Assembly (NCBI GenBank): GCA_020284085.1
Contig: JACEVL010000800.1
Span: 517,001 to 581,000, forward strand
DNA: 64,000 nt
Reading direction: 5' to 3'
Source: Aporrectodea caliginosa
Taxonomy: Eukaryota; Annelida; Clitellata; Crassiclitellata; Lumbricidae
Shown in pieces: positions 42,601 to 51,724 of this stretch. The notes under the pieces were generated by a model. The model searched no databases. It was not told the DNA's origin and saw nothing but the letters and a program-made list of their open reading frames with translations. Position 1 is the stretch's first letter, and each line of letters begins with the position of its first letter. Made by a program: the position numbers and the translations under genes.

Positions 42601-42846
42601 ACCGCCCCGATCCTTGCACTGCCTAGGGACGAAGGAACCTATGTGATGGATTGTGATGCATGCGACGTGGGCATAGGCGCCGTACTGTCACAGCAGATAG
42701 AGGGTGAGGAACGCGTGATCGCGTATGGGAGTCGCCTCTTGTCGACCGCAGAAGGGAATTATTGCGTCACCCGTAAGGAGTTGTTAGCGGTGGTGCTTTC
42801 ACTAAATTATACAGGCAATATTTGCTGGGACGCCCGTTCGTCCTGA
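39604..42846 (+). CDS. Gypsy Gag-Pol: gag, protease, RT, partial RNase H
   Basis: ATG at 39604 opens 1080 codons. Gag contains LxxFLVQFEVCARHNKW-type capsid sequence at residues 140-290 and a CCHC knuckle (CFNCGRAGHIARNC, about 378-391). Protease has LIDTGSEVSLV (about 450). RT carries FCIDYRQLN, LDLRSEYHQVA and VYLDDVIIF (catalytic YLDD near 869); the Gly usual in SGYHQ is Glu. RNase H starts at CDACDVGIGAVL but the frame breaks near 42812, and 17 unrelated residues follow before the stop. Gag and Pol are one frame. No cellular role; it encodes retrotransposition proteins. Confidence 0.93.
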   Translation: MFPGDDDDTIAYPMPSLIRTPAETSTPAARRAMMDGPPDGSRLLESIGFDDPGQVSSSFREDREEEMTVKPERSSFRGKTGESQTEKMKLKPSFREETERPDAPGSSTPNLLENVSDLLRSRPTPMKPGKFDGTGSLESFLVQFEVCARHNKWTATDRVDYLRCSLEKAATQLLWDFGAQPSVTYEELVERLRQRYGTEGQAETFRAQLYYRRQRPEENLSDLLHEIRRLVVLAYPVPSNETTQIIAKDAFLEAMRDRELSLKVREREPKNLDEAYRTALRLEAYQRTNDSDDHRRQPNRVRGTQETDLSAQLQGQMDRFLATQKDEQRRFQREMEKRIDEQFRELRQGNPTHEGTNRDARPERDRAGPPENQRRTMTCFNCGRAGHIARNCRQARRSQNRQNETATTEPDPPMQPDPVVMNHTTRPRLPNRATSNAVYIRGEINGRPQLCLIDTGSEVSLVPSSTVDGLELHSCNRFLMAANGSDINVLGEVRVPIKISKGFYIHTSFLVSDQISEPMLGMDWLREHRCRLGFGMGSIFVKRRRISLVKGNGSIWCRRVIVAEEVLVAPKSQRDIPINTMYGDLTTVAPAWMTEAREIQPGVHLARVVVGDHVDARVRVVNLSEDPVRLPRDRPLGELHPVQVEISERNRENGDAVDQASPSEKLLADLPEEVPLEVRERLSALLVEYGDVFSVTDRDLGKTSVCTHKIETGDARPVRQPLRRQPLPHRVTIDNQLDSMLADGIIEPAVSEWAANVVLARKKDGSLRFCIDYRQLNDRTRKDSYPLPRIDECLDALAGGGWFSTLDLRSEYHQVAMDPRDADKTAFVTRRGIFRWKVMPFGLCNAPATFQRLMDIVLSGLNFEVCLVYLDDVIIFGKTPEQHLDRLEQVFQRLRGANLKLKPSKCQLLRRSVSFLGHIVTPEGVAMDPSKIRDVIEWPIPQKLRDVRAFLGLCSYYRRFVREFSTVAAPLFALTKKGRMFAWDDICQETFDRLKAALTTAPILALPRDEGTYVMDCDACDVGIGAVLSQQIEGEERVIAYGSRLLSTAEGNYCVTRKELLAVVLSLNYTGNICWDARSS

Positions 42847-44222
42847 GGACGGACCATGCTGCTCTGCAATGGCTGCAGCGCACGCCGGAGCCCATTGGCC
42901 AGCAGGGGCGATGGCTGGAACGCCTCGCCGAATTTGAGTTCCAGGTACTTCACCGGCCTGGCCGGAAACATGGAAACGCCGACGCCCTTTCGCGTCGCCC
43001 GTGCCGCCAGTGCGGACGGGAAGATACGGTGACGGTGGCCGCGGTGACTGAGGCGTCTGATCCGCCTCCGTCGAGCGCTGATGCCGATCCGATGGACTCC
43101 ATGGAGAGAGCCCAGCGAGATGACCCGGACATGAGAGTAGTGCGCGCCTGGTTAGAAGACGGGGCTGAAGCGCCCGACCTTGTGGAAATTCTCCAAGAGA
43201 GCGAGGCAGTGAAGATTTATTGGTTTCAGCGAGATAGATTGTGCATGAGAGACCAGGTAATTTATCGACAGACACCCGAGGGAGTGGACCAGGTGTTAGT
43301 GCCTAGAACTAAGAGGGAAGAGTTCTTAAAGCTCGCTCACACTGGGTTAACAGGAGGTCATTTGGGCGTTCGCAGAACGCGATGGCAGGTAAGACGCCGA
43401 GCATACTGGGTGGGCTGGTCAGGGGATGTTAAGCGGTTTTGTAAGCGATGTTCCCCCTGTAACCAGTACCACCGGGGTCTTCCCCCGAGGCAGGGTCCCT
43501 TACAGCCGTTGCCCTGTGGAGAGCCGTGGGAGCGGCTTAGTATTGACATCACGGGTCCCCATCCTAGAAGTAGGCGGGGCCACATCTACATTTTGACCGT
43601 CATGGACGGATTCTCTAAATTTGTAGAGGCCATTCCGATGGCGAATCAGGAGGCAACTTCGGTAGCCCGAGCTTTGGTAGAAAATGTGATTGTCAGGTAT
43701 GGGGCGCCCCTTCAAATTTTGACGGATCAAGGAACCAACTTTGAGGGAAATTTATTTCGGGAGCTTTGCCGGTTGCTTGGGATTGACAAAGTAGGAACCT
43801 CCAGCTATCACCCTAGTTGTAATGGCTTAATCGAGCGCTTCCACCGGACCATGAACGCCATGCTCGGGAAGGTTATTAGCAGCCATCAGCGCGATTGGGA
43901 CGAGTTCTTGCCCCATGTCCTCGCCGCCTACCGGGCTTCACTGCACGAAGCCACGGGCTTTACGCCCAACTACTTGATGTTCGGTCGCGAGACAAGAGCG
44001 CCAATCGATCTTGTCTACGGACGACCCCCGGACCGTGAGCGTGCCGACGCTACCTATGCATCCTACGCCCGAGACTTTGCTGAACGAATGGAGAGTTCCT
44101 ACCGCTTGGTACGCGAACACTTACGGGTTGCGGCCGAGCGACGAAAACATGGCTACGATCTGAGGGTGCGACCAGCCGAGTTTGCTCCTGGTGCTCGCGT
44201 CTGGTATTACACGCCTCGCAGA
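42822..44222 (+). pseudogene. Gypsy Pol: RNase H end and integrase, interrupted
   Basis: The frame after the RNase H shift continues with RPFVLRTDHAALQWL and DALSRRP, then the integrase zinc finger (HTGLTGGHLG and CKRCSPC, about 43338-43460). The DDE core follows: Asp in SIDITGP (near 43545), Asp in LTDQGTNF (near 43723) and Glu in GLIERFHR (near 43832). A one-base loss near 42812 would explain the shift. At 44222 the frame runs into a hAT insertion and stops six bases later; it resumes at 46025. Confidence 0.9.
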
Positions 44223-46016
44223 CAGTGATATTTTACTTCTTTGATTAATTTTACTTCTAGTTCTTATTCACTTCTGCTGAAGCGATTTTACTTCTCCTTC
44301 TACTTCTAGTTCTCAATTAATTTTACTTCTAGTTCTTATTCACTTCTGTTGAAGCAATTTTACTTCTCCTTCTACTTCTAGTTCTCAAATAATTTTACTT
44401 CTGCTTCTAGTTCTCAAATAATTTTACTTCTAATTCAGGTTAACACATAATTTAACTTATTCATCCACTTATCAAGATTAGAGATAGGCCTATGAACAAA
44501 ACCTTTAAACCATTTCACTCATGCACAGAGAATATTATGAAGAAGAAAAAGAGGAGGAGAAAGAAGAGCAGTCCCTTAAGCTAACCCTGAAGCAGCCATA
44601 GGCCTATGTATGAAGTTTTAGCAACTTCATTTTCTTAGCCTCCGCAAATGAGAGTTGGGAGTGAGTCCTCTCCCTCGCCATCTCATCTTCCAACCAATGG
44701 TGTACGGTCAGTGTACTCATTAAAGCTGAGTTGGCCAGGACTCCCACTTTCGCCACAGTTCTGCAGCGCTCCTGGGCCAGGAGCGCTGCAGAACTGTGGC
44801 GAAAGTAGGCTGGAGTTCATGAGATTAGCTACGAGATTCACATTATGCGCAGGGTTGTACGTCAAATCCAAATAAGGAACATGCATTTTAAACATATTTC
44901 TGTACGGCGGTACTGTGAAGAGTTCCCTATTTCATGACCTGATAAACGGATTCTAATCCCTCATGGGTCGAATGCAGGCATGGGTTTCGTTGCCAAGAGG
45001 CCGATGGCATCCGAGTCCCACGATCAAGGGGGAACTCGTGGCTAGTGAGCCCAGGTTCAAGCCGATCAGAGAGTTCATGTCCCTGCCATTCATAACTATC
45101 CCGTGGATCAATAGGGGAAGCAACCCGGCTGGAATGGGAGAACATTTGATAACACTAGGTATTAAATTACTAAGAGCTAAATGAAGGTAACACAAAGAAT
45201 ATCACTAAGGGCACAAGAGGCCTTCCTGCCAATTCAAACAACTCTGAGGCCGATTTGGCCTCAGGTCAAACAAAGTGGACTGTTTCCTTGAACTTGGCCC
45301 TCTCTGCCGTTCAAATACCAATATCACCTTAGATATTACTACAGAAAATCTTCTAGCCTGGTATAATATTTCATCCTTGATCTAGGCCCTGGCCAGACGC
45401 TTCCCTTGCTTTCTCTCTCGGACGGCAGTTCTACGCTCTTCTATAAACCAGAGATGACCACTCTCCTTCACAGCCAGCCACGGACAGAAGGATTATCACT
45501 TGTCCGTGGCCTACCTTTCCTAAGTCAGATGTGCCTGACCTCTGGCTCTTCCCACTGGCCAATCACATCTTACCTCACTCCTCTGGTCAGCCAGCCTGCC
45601 GGCCTATAGCTGGCTCCCTCAGAGGGCCGGTGACAACCCCTCAGCCCTGCACAATAGCTGCATTTACCCTGCGTTTGCATATTATTAACCCCTAAGCCCT
45701 AAGGCCGGTTTAAACCAGTATATAACTATATATGACCCCCACACCCAGGAATACAGGCACAATGTCCTTCTACTGTTCTGTGAGGGACCTACTTCATCAC
45801 AGTAATAAAACATGGCACATAAAAAATTAGAAGTCTCTTAATTTTCGTTCTTAAAATAATTATGCTTCTTATTCTTATTCACTTCGGAAGGTCTTAATTT
45901 CACTTCTTATTCTATTCTCGTTCTTAAAATAATTTTTATTCTACTTCTACTTCTGCTGAACGAAAATCAAATAATTATTATTCTTATTCTACTTCTTATT
46001 CACGAAAATATCACTG
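44223..46016. mobile_element. hAT-like non-autonomous element inserted in gypsy integrase
   Basis: A 12-bp inverted repeat CAGTGATATTTT is at both ends. CTCGCAGA lies immediately outside each (44215-44222 and 46017-46024), the 8-bp duplication of hAT elements. Removing the insert plus one duplication copy lets the integrase frame read straight through. Both ends are loaded with repeated TTTTACTTCT/AGTTCTTATTCAC motifs. No transposase frame is seen inside. Confidence 0.93.
44746..44806. repeat. 61-bp perfect palindrome
   Basis: Two 30-base arms flank a single central G at 44776. The left arm starts ACTTTCGCCACAG and the right arm ends CTGTGGCGAAAGT. Short frames on opposite strands therefore share the same peptide. 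It lies inside the hAT-like element. Confidence 0.95.
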
Positions 46017-46024
46017 CTCGCAGA

Positions 46025-46318
46025 TACCAGGGACGGAGTCCGAAATGGGCTTGCATGTCCACTGGCCCATTCACGGTGATGGAACGCCGCGGCCTTGTCA
46101 ACTACCGGCTCCGAAAGACCGCACACTCCAAGCCATTTGTCGTCCACGTCGATAAACTGAGGCCTTGCTTCGAAGAAGGTTTGGATGAGACGGGCGATGC
46201 CACTGCCCATCCCCCCGACGTGACTGGCTTGAGGGAAGCGACGCCTCCAGTCAATGATGCCGACGCCGCAGATCGACGACCGAAGCGGACGGTTCGCCTA
46301 CCGGCCCGCTACCGCTAG
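46025..46318 (+). pseudogene. Gypsy integrase C-terminal fragment
   Basis: Continues the integrase frame after the hAT insertion: YQGRSPKW, a GPF-type module (GPFTVMERRGLVNYRL) and HVDKLRPCF. A polar tail ending RLPARYR and TAG follows. Confidence 0.9.
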
Positions 46319-47143
46319 AGGCTTCAGCTGTTGCGTGTCCTCGAGCGACAGACGATGACGATGTTTTGCGCCTTCGCCGCGTGCTGCTGTCTGGCACCCC
46401 TCGTCGACCCGGACTCTGAGCGTTTTTCCCTCCAGACCCCTTTTGTCTGTGAGTGCGTTAGCCCTCCGTCCTAGACGTTGAGAGACCATGGCTACTTTCC
46501 CCCCTTTTTTCCGCCAGACCCTTTTGTCTGTGAGTCCGTTGGGCCCTCCGTCCCTGACGTCGAGAGACTATGGCCGTTTTCCTTTCTTTTTAATAGCTTA
46601 GTTGTGTGTGTCGCCGAGAAACGGCTTTGATTCTTTGATTTTGCTTGATTGTTTTTGTTTTGATTTTGTGTTGGCCCGTTGGCCGCTGTTTACGTTATCT
46701 GGCGAGTATTCTGGGCCGCTGGCCACTAAGATAGCGCTGAGATTTTACGTTTCAGGGACTCTGATTGCCGCTCTGATTAAACGTGCTGATTATGGACTCT
46801 GTTTAGAACTTTAGGCGCTTATGGACTTTGCGTGAGTTGCTTTGTGCCCGATGGCCACGCGAGTTTAGAGAGACTTTTTAGAGGATTTTCTTAGGGACTT
46901 GGCCCGTTGGCCGCTTTAGCTTTGATGTGTAATTGTATGCTTGGATTGTATTGTATTGTATTTTCGTTTATTCAAAACTGGCTGTCATAACGCAGCCAAC
47001 GACAAAAGTGCGTAACTTATTGTTATTATAAAGGAGCTAAGACTAATTATAGATATGGGTAATGTTCATATCTATACTGGATAAAAGTATTGGATTGTTG
47101 TAGACTCGATATGAGGGCATATCGAATCGTAGCCGGGGTAGGG
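46319..47143 (+). other. Gypsy 3' untranslated internal region
   Basis: Between the pol stop and the 3' LTR there is no further coding domain, and no env-like frame. It contains GGCCCGTTGGCCGC-type repeats, a duplicated CAGACCCCTTTTGTCTGTGAG-like block near 46433 and 46516, and the purine tract GGGGTAGGG at 47135-47143. Confidence 0.7.
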
Positions 47144-47861
47144 TGTGGCGATCTGGGTGGTCTGGTGCCTTGAGTCCTTCTCTCTTTCACCGACCGTTAG
47201 TTTCCCACGCCTTTAGTCTTTATTGCCTCTCTCCCCCGCCGACTGCCGACTCGACGGACATTAGCGCTTTGGGTGGTCCTCTCTTTCACACGGTCTGTCG
47301 GGCGCTTATCTCTCCCCCGCCGACCGCTGCATTGGACTTTACGACTACTGCTCTTCGGGCGACCCTCTCCCCCGCCGGCGGCATCCTTTGAGACACCCTC
47401 TCCGGGCCGGCAGCGGTCTCTTTGAGACACCCTCTCCGGGCCAACAGCGGTCCCTTTGAGACACCCTCTCCGGGCCGACAGCGGTCCTTTGAGACACCCT
47501 CTCCCGGCCGGCGGCGGTCTCTTTGAGACACCCTCTGTCGGGCGACGGTGTTACTGCAGGCGACCCTCAGTCGGTCGATACCCCTCACCTCTGCTGGGTA
47601 TATAAGGAGGGCGCTTTGTGTATTAGAAGTCGTCGTAGCTTGGTTCTGTGTTCTCTTGCCTGTTGTGATGGTTGATGTCGAATAAAGATCGTCTTGAAAC
47701 TTTGATGTTGAATCCTTCGGTGGGTGACACTGATCGCCTGGGCTTGTCGACGGGCAGACGCAGAAACCCTTCGAAATAACACGAAGGTCGTACTTACGCT
47801 CCATCCTGAGCGACACGCGCCTTACACTCGCATCCTGAGGCGAAACCCCAGTTTTGTCACA
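47144..47861 (+). repeat. 3' LTR of the gypsy element
   Basis: 718 bp. By eye it is identical to the 5' LTR except AATAACACG instead of AATACCACG near 47776. It has the same TATA box (about 47599-47605) and AATAAA. Confidence 0.95.
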
Positions 47862-47865
47862 GTAT

Positions 47866-49969
47866 ATAGTAGGCCTATACGCACGGTACATACATCCGAC
47901 AGATCCCTATTACAGGACACCAGCAATGTAAAGCGGCTATTAAGCGAGGCCGACTGGAGATGTATTCTGAAGATGGTATAACTCATTTATGGCAGTCAAC
48001 GCTAGGCCTACAAGACTGCTGCCGTGTTTGGAAAGAAGTAGTTGGTGGTCAACAGTGTCAAAGGCATCATCAATCTCGAAGCATACGACAGGCACACCTT
48101 TTCAGTTTCAATACAACAGAAGTAGGCCTATAGCCTATGGTGTGAAGACAACGGCTGTTTTAGTAGAGTAGGCCTTTGTTATAGATATAATCCTATTTGT
48201 CCTAGGTGTTTGGCAAGGACTTAAGTTACGAGAGGAAATGCCAGCTGGTTTCTTAATCTGCGTGAGAGATATTCAACAATCTTGGATGTTGAGGCTGGAT
48301 ACTGTGGATAGGCCTACAGTATAGGCTATATGGCTACAAATTAGGCTAAGGGGCTTAATTGAAAAAATATGTTTATGCACAGTCCGTTTTTTTAAAATTA
48401 ATTGCGCGGAAGTATGATATCTGTTCATTCAATCATTATCTACCAAACATACAGCTGGAACAATTTATTAGTTTATAAAAGAAGAAAACTTTACTGCATG
48501 TCGTTCAAATCATGCGGACAGTAAATTATACGCAAAGACAACACTTGCAAACAAACGATTAAAAAACGCTGAGTCACGTCGACGCGAAGAGAACGATCTT
48601 GGAGTACATTAAGAACGTTGCGAGCATAGTCATCGTATACGGCGTTAATTTAAACGATACATCATAATAGGCCTACATCATGACTTTAGACACGAAACAC
48701 GTCGTCGAATCATAAGCGATATGGCGCGATTGCAAGCTGCATTGTATATTCAGTTTAATAACATAATCTGATAAGTGGCACTTCGATGACGTCGTTCCCG
48801 ACTATAATTATACGACGTCATTGTGATGTTACATTTATATTATAAACGCATGACGATCACGTACGTCACAATAATTGTCTCATTCATTTCGAGTAACGCG
48901 CTCCAAACCAACTAGCAACTAACGGGCGACCGTCGCAATTCAGGTAGGTCCATTCTCGATCATATTCAATGAATTAGCGATTTGAAACATATAATTGAAA
49001 AATGTAATTGTTAATAATAATAATGATAATAAACCGCGCGAGATCAGTCGAGGCCATGGGTTCTGCTGCCAAGATAGCAGTTGATAGAAAAACAACCAAA
49101 TTCACTGCCATTTTGAATTCGATCGTACTGATTTGTGCCCTTGGCCTTTGAAACTTGGAGTCCAATAAATCAGTGATCTTGCTCTCATCAATCTCCTCGA
49201 CCGCCGCCTTGCTCAAATATAGGAGATTATATAGGAACTGCATTGCTCTATCAGCGCCTATCTATGGTTATCCAGTATTTCAATGAATTCGCTTCTCTAA
49301 GCACATTACCGCCGATACAACTATCATGGCTAGTCATTCCAGAACAACGCTTCCCAAAGTTCTGTATCCCCGAGGATGCGCCTCGGGTAAAACCGTAAAA
49401 TAATACTAAGAGTAATAATAGTAGGCCTAGTAGTAGTAATAATAGCAGCCTGGGGGATCAGAACTAGCTTGAGTAAATAAAATAATAATAATAATAATGG
49501 TTAAACTTTGATAGGTCAGGCCTAGAAGTTAGTGTTGCTTGTCGTTTTAACTTCGGAACAGGCTCTACCTAGACGTCTCATTGGTAATCGCTCCACAGGA
49601 GTTATCTGTATTTCCTACCAAAACAGAAACAATAAAGACAGCAATATAAACCTCTTTAAGTCTGGCACGAAAAATGCTATAATATTGTAATATTTAAGAG
49701 CCTACCAAATAGATTACAATAAATGAAGCACATGCATTTCGCAGTTAAAGATTGCCGCCCATATTTAGGAATAGGCTCCGAATAGCACAATTAAGCTATA
49801 TGCAGTCTACTTGTTAACTTAGACACACGCGCGCACGCACACGGGCGGGCATGTGGCCTTGCCAGCATTTCTATGGGCATTAGAATTAACCCATATGGAC
49901 TCTTTACGGGTCCCATATTTGAATATGGGTCCTGTATGAGCTCATGTGGCCCTGTGGGTATGCTGGAAG
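47866..49969. other. Intergenic region between the gypsy element and the myosin 3' end
   Basis: No recognised exon. It contains a LINE RT relic (47990-48110) and several CTAGGCCTA-type motifs common in this genome. A 90-codon minus-strand open frame (49243-48974) starting MQFLYNLLYLSKAAVEEID resembles no family I know. The myosin 3' UTR may extend into the right part. Confidence 0.4.
47990..48110 (-). pseudogene. LINE RT relic (DAFDTVDHQ region)
   Basis: On the minus strand it reads DDAFDTVDHQLLLSKHG, matching the conserved AFDTVDHxxLL motif of CR1/L2-type reverse transcriptases. About 30 codons are recognisable. Confidence 0.6.
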
Positions 49970-50314
49970 TTAGTTGCCGTTTAGCGACAGTGTCATAACA
50001 TGGATGATTAGTGTCACCCTCCTCCTTTCTGCAGGCTTTGGACTGGCACTGTCAGAGTACGAGCAGTAGCGGAGTTTGCCATAAGGGGCATCCAGAGACA
50101 CATTAAATACCATGTAGAGTAGGCCTACAGTTAGCCTATGTAGTAAAATAAGTTGACTGACTGAGAATGTTTCCGACGGCGCAACAGATGATGCGCGTGT
50201 CTTGGCTCTGATCTGTCCCAGGGTGTTCTCAGCCATGTCTGCTCTCTCGACCGCCTCCTCCAACTCCTGCTGGATCTTCCGGAATTTGCCTAAGTTGATG
50301 TTAGCCGCCTCTTC
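49970..50314 (-). CDS. Myosin heavy chain, last exon in view (3' end uncertain)
   Basis: Acceptor TTTCTTTACAG, phase 0. It encodes [20 protein letters not shown], then [17 protein letters not shown], like the end of muscle myosin rods. The frame stays open for another 60 codons to TAA at 49970, but that tail lies in a dispersed repeat. The true stop may instead lie in a further exon or a shorter form. Sure to about 50153. Confidence 0.7.
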   Translation of the reverse strand, partial: EEAANINLGKFRKIQQELEEAVERADMAENTLGQIRAKTRASSVAPSETFSVSQLILLHRLTVGLLYMVFNVSLDAPYGKLRYCSYSDSASPKPAERRRVTLIIHVMTLSLNGN

Positions 50315-51693
50315 CTGTAAAGAAAAAAGAAACCAACTGGAAAATAATAGCACACTGCACATTTTGCACAACAATGCACTCAAAGGCATGAAAATGCACT
50401 CAACAACAAATAAAATATTCTACAGAATGCAATCGTTTAGACCTACCGGTACTTAAATAAATTTACAAACTTTAATTAATTGCAGAAACCTTAAATTATT
50501 TAAGTGACCAGTCAGTAAATCGGGGAATGAATATTGGAATGAATGAAATAATGATCTAATAAATTAATTAATTACTGATTTACTTGCTTGCTTACTTGAT
50601 TAATTAATTAATGACTTGTTTACTTAAGCTTAATTAATTAATGACTGATTTACTTACTTACTAACTTACTGAATGAATGAATGAATGAATTAATTAATTA
50701 ATTAATTAATTCATCCATCCATCCATTAAGTAATGAATTCACAAAAGATGAATGAACCAACTATAGGTTCATTTCTTGATTGATCACACATGTGATGATG
50801 TCTCGTCTTTTGGTTGATCTCTTTTCAGCAGCAACTGTTCATTTGTTTATTTTTCCTGCATTCCTTTATTTATTTGTTCGTTTGTTCAAAGGTTCTATGA
50901 ACAAATGATCGAGTCATGTGTGATCAATTAAGAAATGAGCCCAAAGGTGAAAGAGTTAACAATCGATTATGTCCTACTGTTTCGTCGACTTGTCTCTTGT
51001 AGGCCTTGAGCTTCTGGTGGAGTTTCTCGATGACCTGCTGCATCTTTTCGTGGGTCGACCTGTCATCATCCACCTGAACCATCAGTTCCTTGAGGCGCCT
51101 CTCCTGCTTCCGGATCGACTTGACCGTTTCGCTGTGCTTGTGCTGCTCGTCCTCCAGCTCCATCTCCAGTTCGTGTATCCTCTGTTCCATTTTCTGGATG
51201 ACCTTCTTGCCTCCTTGCATTGCAGCCGCCTCTGCCTCGTCCAGCCGAACCTGTGGAAAGCATTCACACATAAGATCAGATGTTACGGAATTGCATTCAA
51301 GTGCACCGATCAATTATAATCGAATAAACTATATATCTATATCCATGTCACGATATCTGCTCTGTCGTTATATATTTCCATGTCTCTGTAAAACTTATTT
51401 GATCTCTGCCTCTGTTGACAGACAGACAATAATATCATGCATGTTTCTTCGATCTCGCCCCCCCCCCAAGCTTCTTGAAGAGGGTTCAACCAAGTAAGGA
51501 AATCTGCAGTTTGTGTCGCAATAAGTTTGACGATCTTTCTCGTTCATCAAGAGAAGCCAAAACAAGAACCCGTTTAGGAGTATAGCAATTGGGGTTATCT
51601 AGCTGTCATTCTTCAGTTCCCGTCTAAAGTTTTGTGCGTGTACCTGTGACCTGTCCACTGTTCTCCCATCTGTCTGTCTGTCTTTCTGTCTTT

Positions 51694-51724
<31 letters not shown>

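Larger units (their letters stand above)
38707..47861 (+). mobile_element. Ty3/gypsy LTR retrotransposon, conventional order
   Basis: Two 718-bp LTRs flank gag, protease, RT, RNase H and integrase in the usual gypsy order. GTAT lies outside both ends (38703-38706 and 47862-47865), a 4-bp target duplication. The body is much more GC- and CpG-rich than the flanks. The LTRs appear to differ at a single base. A TTGGTACCAGAAG-type primer-binding region follows the 5' LTR, and GGGGTAGGG precedes the 3' LTR. The copy is disabled by a frameshift in RNase H and a hAT insertion in integrase. Confidence 0.95.

Noticed and set aside
46319..47143. Additional gene after gypsy pol
   Set aside because: Only short frames and repeats; it fits a 3' untranslated region ending in a polypurine tract.
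38707..47861. An env gene that would make the gypsy element retrovirus-like
   Set aside because: Between the pol stop and the 3' LTR there is no frame with signal peptide, transmembrane or glycoprotein features.
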